The notes under the pieces are model-generated. The model was given only the letters and a program-made list of their open reading frames with translations, did no database searches and had not been told where the DNA came from. Shown piece by piece: positions 42,297 through 45,333 of a DNA stretch of 45,333 nucleotides (the first letter of the stretch is position 1; each line of letters starts with the position of its first letter). Source of the DNA: Dyella_B sp035690825 (GTDB lineage Bacteria; Pseudomonadota; Gammaproteobacteria; Xanthomonadales; Rhodanobacteraceae); assembly GCF_051954575.1 (NCBI RefSeq), contig NZ_JBQCHP010000181.1, forward strand, positions 1-45,333, written 5' to 3'. Position numbers and translations under genes: made by a program.

Positions 42297-44171
42297 ATGA
42301 GCCAGTTCGCCTTGCTAGGCAGTCGTCGTTTTGCCCCGTTTTTCTGGACCCAGGCGCTGGGTGCGTTCAACGACAGCGCATTCCGCAATGCGATGGTGAT
42401 GCTGGCGGCCTTCCAGATGGGCTTGTCGGATCGCGACGTAGGCCTTTACACGAACCTGGCGCCGGCGCTTTTCATCCTGCCGTTCTTCCTGTTTTCCGCC
42501 ACCGCCGGGCAGCTGGCGGAGAAGTTCGAGAAGGCGCGCATCATTCGCTACGTCAAGCTATTCGAGATTGCCGCAATGGTGCTGGCGGCCTACGGTTTTC
42601 TTACCCATCACCTGCCGTTGTTGCTGATCGTGTTGTTCATGATGGGCATCCACTCGACCGTGTTCGGGCCGATCAAGTACGCGATCCTGCCGCAGGCGTT
42701 GCAGCCCAGCGAACTGGTGGGCGGCAACGGGTTGGTGGAGATGGGTACGCAGCTGGCGATCCTGATTGGCATGACCACGGGCAACATGCTGATGCTGATC
42801 GCCGGCGTCGGGCCGCATCTGTCGGCGGCATTGACGATCGGCATTGCGGTGATCGGCTATTTCGCCAGCCGGGTAATTCCGCCGGCGCCGGCGACCGCGC
42901 CGGAGCTCACGTTCAACTGGAATCCCTTCAGCGAAACCGTACGGGTGCTGCGTATTACGCGCGAGGATCGCGCTGTATTCAACGCCGTGCTGGGCATCTC
43001 CTGGTTCTGGTTTTTCGGCACCGTGCTGGTGGCCCAGTTGCCGCTGTATACGCGCGTCAACCTGGGTGGCGATGCCACGGTGAACACGTTGGTGCTCACC
43101 CTGTTCTCGATCGGCACCGGCGTGGGTTCGCTGATGTGCGAAAAGATGTCCGGCAAGCGCGTGGAAATCGGTTTGGTGCCGCTGGGCGCATTCGGTCTGA
43201 CGGCGTTCGGTGTGGATCTGTTCCTGGCGCGCTCCGGCGCGGCGGCCGCGCGCGGACTGGATTGGCTTAGCTTTCTGCATGCGGCGGGAAGCTGGCGCAT
43301 CGTGCTGGATCTCACCTTGATCGGTGTGTTCGCCGGTTTCTATGTGGTGCCGCTGTTTGCCTTCGTGCAATCGCGTGCACCGCGCGATCGCCTGTCGCGC
43401 GTGATCGCCGGCAACAACATTCTCAACGCGCTGCTGATCGTGATTGCGTCCTGCTTCGGGCTGTTGCTGGAACGGCTGGGATTGAGCGCAGCACAGATCT
43501 TCTTGATCGCGGCGTTGCTCAACGTGCTAGTGGCGGCATACATCTTCACGCTGGTGCCCGAATTCCTGATGCGCTTCATCACCTGGGTACTGGTGAACAC
43601 GCTCTACCGCATTCGCGTGGATGGCATGCGCAACCTGCCGGAAGAGGGGCCGGCCTTGCTGGTCTGCAACCATGTGAGCTTCATGGATCCGCTGATCCTG
43701 ATGGCGAACCTGCGCCGCCCCGCGCGGTTCGTGATGTATTACAAGATCTTCAACGTGCCGCTGCTGCACTTCGTGTTCAGGACGGCGAAGGCAATTCCAA
43801 TTGCAGGACAGAAGGAAGATCCCGCCGTACTGCAGCGCGCGTTCGACGAGGTGGACGCGGCGCTGGCCGATGGCGAGCTGGTGTGCATTTTTCCGGAAGG
43901 CGGTCTGACCAAGGACGGCAACATTGCGCCGTTCCGCACCGGCGTGGAGAAAATCCTTGCCCGGCGTCCGGTGCCGGTTGTGCCGATGGCCTTGCGTGGC
44001 TTGTGGGGCAGCGTGTGGAGCAGGCGCGATTCCATGCTGGGACGCGCGCGCCTGCCGCGGCGTTTTCGTGCACGCGTTGAGCTGGTGGTGGATGCCCCGC
44101 GGCCGCCGGAAGAAGTGAATGCGGGAATATTGGAAGCGCGTGTGCAGAGCTTGCGCGGGGATATGGCGTGA
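42297..44171 (+). CDS. MFS transporter fused to a PlsC-type acyltransferase
   Basis: A 624-residue fusion. Residues about 1-415 form an MFS transporter of the LplT type (FFWTQALGAFNDSAFRNAMV), which flips lysophospholipids. The rest is a PlsC acyltransferase with His459 and Asp464 in NHVSFMDP (HX4D) and IFPEGGLT. In E. coli LplT and Aas are separate and Aas also carries an acyl-ACP synthetase domain. Here that third domain is missing. ATG 42297 has AAGGA upstream. It probably re-acylates lysophospholipids that it brings in. Confidence 0.9.
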   Translation: MSQFALLGSRRFAPFFWTQALGAFNDSAFRNAMVMLAAFQMGLSDRDVGLYTNLAPALFILPFFLFSATAGQLAEKFEKARIIRYVKLFEIAAMVLAAYGFLTHHLPLLLIVLFMMGIHSTVFGPIKYAILPQALQPSELVGGNGLVEMGTQLAILIGMTTGNMLMLIAGVGPHLSAALTIGIAVIGYFASRVIPPAPATAPELTFNWNPFSETVRVLRITREDRAVFNAVLGISWFWFFGTVLVAQLPLYTRVNLGGDATVNTLVLTLFSIGTGVGSLMCEKMSGKRVEIGLVPLGAFGLTAFGVDLFLARSGAAAARGLDWLSFLHAAGSWRIVLDLTLIGVFAGFYVVPLFAFVQSRAPRDRLSRVIAGNNILNALLIVIASCFGLLLERLGLSAAQIFLIAALLNVLVAAYIFTLVPEFLMRFITWVLVNTLYRIRVDGMRNLPEEGPALLVCNHVSFMDPLILMANLRRPARFVMYYKIFNVPLLHFVFRTAKAIPIAGQKEDPAVLQRAFDEVDAALADGELVCIFPEGGLTKDGNIAPFRTGVEKILARRPVPVVPMALRGLWGSVWSRRDSMLGRARLPRRFRARVELVVDAPRPPEEVNAGILEARVQSLRGDMA

Positions 44172-44173
44172 CG

Positions 44174-44247
44174 GTAGGTTGGGGTGCAAACCCCAACGTC
44201 GCGGTGCGGATTGAGATAACGATGTTGGGGTTTGCACCCCAACCTAC
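44174..44247. repeat. GTAGGTTGGGGTGCAAACCCC long palindrome
   Basis: A near-perfect inverted repeat of 26 bases per arm around a short spacer, between convergent genes. Its last base is the final base of the ampE stop codon. Probably a two-way terminator or transcript end. Confidence 0.8.
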
Positions 44248-45116
44248 TAGTGCAGCCAGCTGCCGATCACCATCAGCGCCACCACGCTCAACCACGCCAG
44301 CAAGGTGCGCAGCAGTGCATCGCGCAGGCGGCGCAGTTCGTGCAACGCATCGCTGCGTTCCTCGATGTAGCCATCGCCGCCTTCGATATCCGTCAGTACG
44401 TCCGCGCGAGCGGCGGCGCCGAGAAAATCCGGATTGGACAGATACCAGCTGTTCGGCGCGGCTTGCTGATGCCAGCGGCGCCACGCGCCGATCACCGCAT
44501 CCCAATGACCTACCAGCGCCAGCGTGAACACCATCAACTGCGCGGGCAGCCAATCCAGGGCGTTGGCGAGATAACGCGCATTGCGACGGGCACCGGCGTC
44601 CAGCGCCAGCGATGTGTCATGACCGAGTTGCCGCGCCAGGCGATAGAGCAGGGCGCCCACCGGGCCGAGCACGAAGAACCAGAACAGCACGCCGAAGCGG
44701 CGGCGCAGCGCGGCGTAGGCGGTGGCTTCGCCGAGATCCGCCGTGCGCCAGGCCACCGCTTCGCCGTCGTCCGACAACGCTTGCGCCGCAACTTCGCGAC
44801 CGGCCTGGTCGGGCGCCTTGAGGATGGCTTCCAGATCCGCTTCGAAGGCATGCGGGCCGAACGAGAACAGCAGCACGACCAACGCGAATACGAGCAACAG
44901 CAGATCCGCCAACGGCGAGCGGTGCAACAGCCACATCACCAGCGCGCACAGCACCACCGGTACGGCCACCGACAGCACCACGCGTCCTGCGCCGGAGGTG
45001 TCGGCCAGTTGATGAACCCAGCGCCGGAACCCGGCATCGCCGCGCCAACAGGCAAGTTGCGGTTGCAGGTGCAGCAGTCCAAGAGCGATGAGCGCGGCAA
45101 GCAGGCGGATGGCCAT
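44247..45116 (-). CDS. ampE: AmpE-family membrane protein
   Basis: A 289-residue membrane protein with about four helices (VVLSVAVPVVLCALVMWLL, LLLLVFALVVLLFSFG, LFWFFVLGPVGALLYRLAR and a C-terminal helix). RYLANALDWLPAQL is characteristic of AmpE/CobD-like proteins. AmpE was described with AmpD as an inner-membrane modulator of beta-lactamase induction, though its mechanism is unclear. ampD is not in the window. ATG 45116 is the only reasonable start. Confidence 0.85.
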   Translation of the reverse strand: MAIRLLAALIALGLLHLQPQLACWRGDAGFRRWVHQLADTSGAGRVVLSVAVPVVLCALVMWLLHRSPLADLLLLVFALVVLLFSFGPHAFEADLEAILKAPDQAGREVAAQALSDDGEAVAWRTADLGEATAYAALRRRFGVLFWFFVLGPVGALLYRLARQLGHDTSLALDAGARRNARYLANALDWLPAQLMVFTLALVGHWDAVIGAWRRWHQQAAPNSWYLSNPDFLGAAARADVLTDIEGGDGYIEERSDALHELRRLRDALLRTLLAWLSVVALMVIGSWLH

Positions 45117-45291
45117 GACAACGTGACTCGATTGACTGGTTGCGATTGTATGCGAACCGTGCGGCCGTCTCGCCTATCGGAATGCACGTGTCCACGTAAT
45201 CGCATGGACTCGCCCCCGCTCCGATAAGGCCTCTGGGGCCAGCGGAGGAGAGTAAAACTCTTCACCGTCCTGTAATGAGCGAGGGCGAGTC

Positions 45292-45333
45292 ATGACCAAG
45301 CGTACTCCTGTTGTCGAAGCGAACGAATTGGCG
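45292..45333 (+). CDS. Start of a gene truncated by the window edge
   Basis: ATG 45292 follows GAGGGCGAG and opens a frame of at least 14 codons (MTKRTPVVEANELA) that runs off the right edge. The 5' region holds a small hairpin (GAGAGTAAAACTCTT). A six-codon frame (45275-45295) overlaps the start by its TGA. Too short to identify. Confidence 0.55.
   Translation, partial: MTKRTPVVEANELA

Noticed and set aside
10617..44247. The repeated palindromes as a CRISPR array
   Set aside because: They are scattered, palindromic and lack regular spacers; no cas gene is present.

Overview
The window is a GC-rich (roughly 60-65%) chromosomal segment of a gammaproteobacterium, most likely from the Xanthomonadales, in or near Rhodanobacteraceae (Dyella, Rhodanobacter and Luteibacter type). 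The RpoD sequence, the rsmB-fmt-def block divergent from a LysM gene and dprA, a TopA with a lysine/alanine-rich tail, a GH30 hydrolase and the many palindromic intergenic repeats support this. The placement rests on gene content and sequence impressions, not on a database search.

Layout. 1-1278: the end of an NmrA/SDR-type oxidoreductase and a membrane-anchored alpha/beta hydrolase. 1317-7196: a chaperone locus, with hscC followed by a J-like/Sel1 membrane protein on the minus strand and a divergent TPR protein. 7265-10585: a GH30 glycosidase and an asparagine-synthetase-like ATP pyrophosphatase without a glutaminase domain. 10947-12702: three small envelope-type proteins of unknown role. 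12899-16077: an AT-richer islet bounded by a 15-bp direct repeat of a tRNA 3' end. It carries an FRG-domain protein, a Beta-family protein, a convergent PD-(D/E)XK (sce7726-like) protein and the 5' stub of a tyrosine integrase. 16063-16388: the target tRNA, a tRNA-Ile(CAU) gene interrupted in its anticodon loop by a 250-nt group I intron. 16539-19716: an NTF2-like protein, rpoD and dtd. 19944-29260: a lipid A-type acyltransferase and a seven-gene minus-strand cluster for surface glycolipid (lipopolysaccharide core/O-antigen type) synthesis, comprising two GT-C transferases, an O-antigen-ligase-like protein, two GT2 enzymes, a CDP-glycerol transferase-like protein and a TPR protein. 29386-41160: housekeeping genes (rsmB, fmt, def, LysM protein, dprA, topA, tsaC, an adenylating enzyme, purD). 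41397-45333: a GFA protein, a DUF2784 membrane protein, an MFS-PlsC fusion, ampE and the start of a last gene.

How the genes work together. hscC and the J-like protein look like a dedicated Hsp70/cochaperone pair, with the divergent TPR protein as a possible client or partner. The glycosyltransferases overlap by ATGA-type stop/start junctions and read as one translationally coupled pathway ending in surface-polysaccharide transfer. The rsmB-fmt-def genes form the usual translation-related operon. Three families of palindromic repeats occupy most intergenic gaps, often at convergent gene ends, and one copy has become the N-terminal coding sequence of a glycosyltransferase.

The most notable region is 12899-16388. 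It is a small tRNA-targeted element that has lost most of its integrase but kept a compact three-gene cassette resembling a defence module, integrated beside a tRNA gene that itself carries a self-splicing intron.
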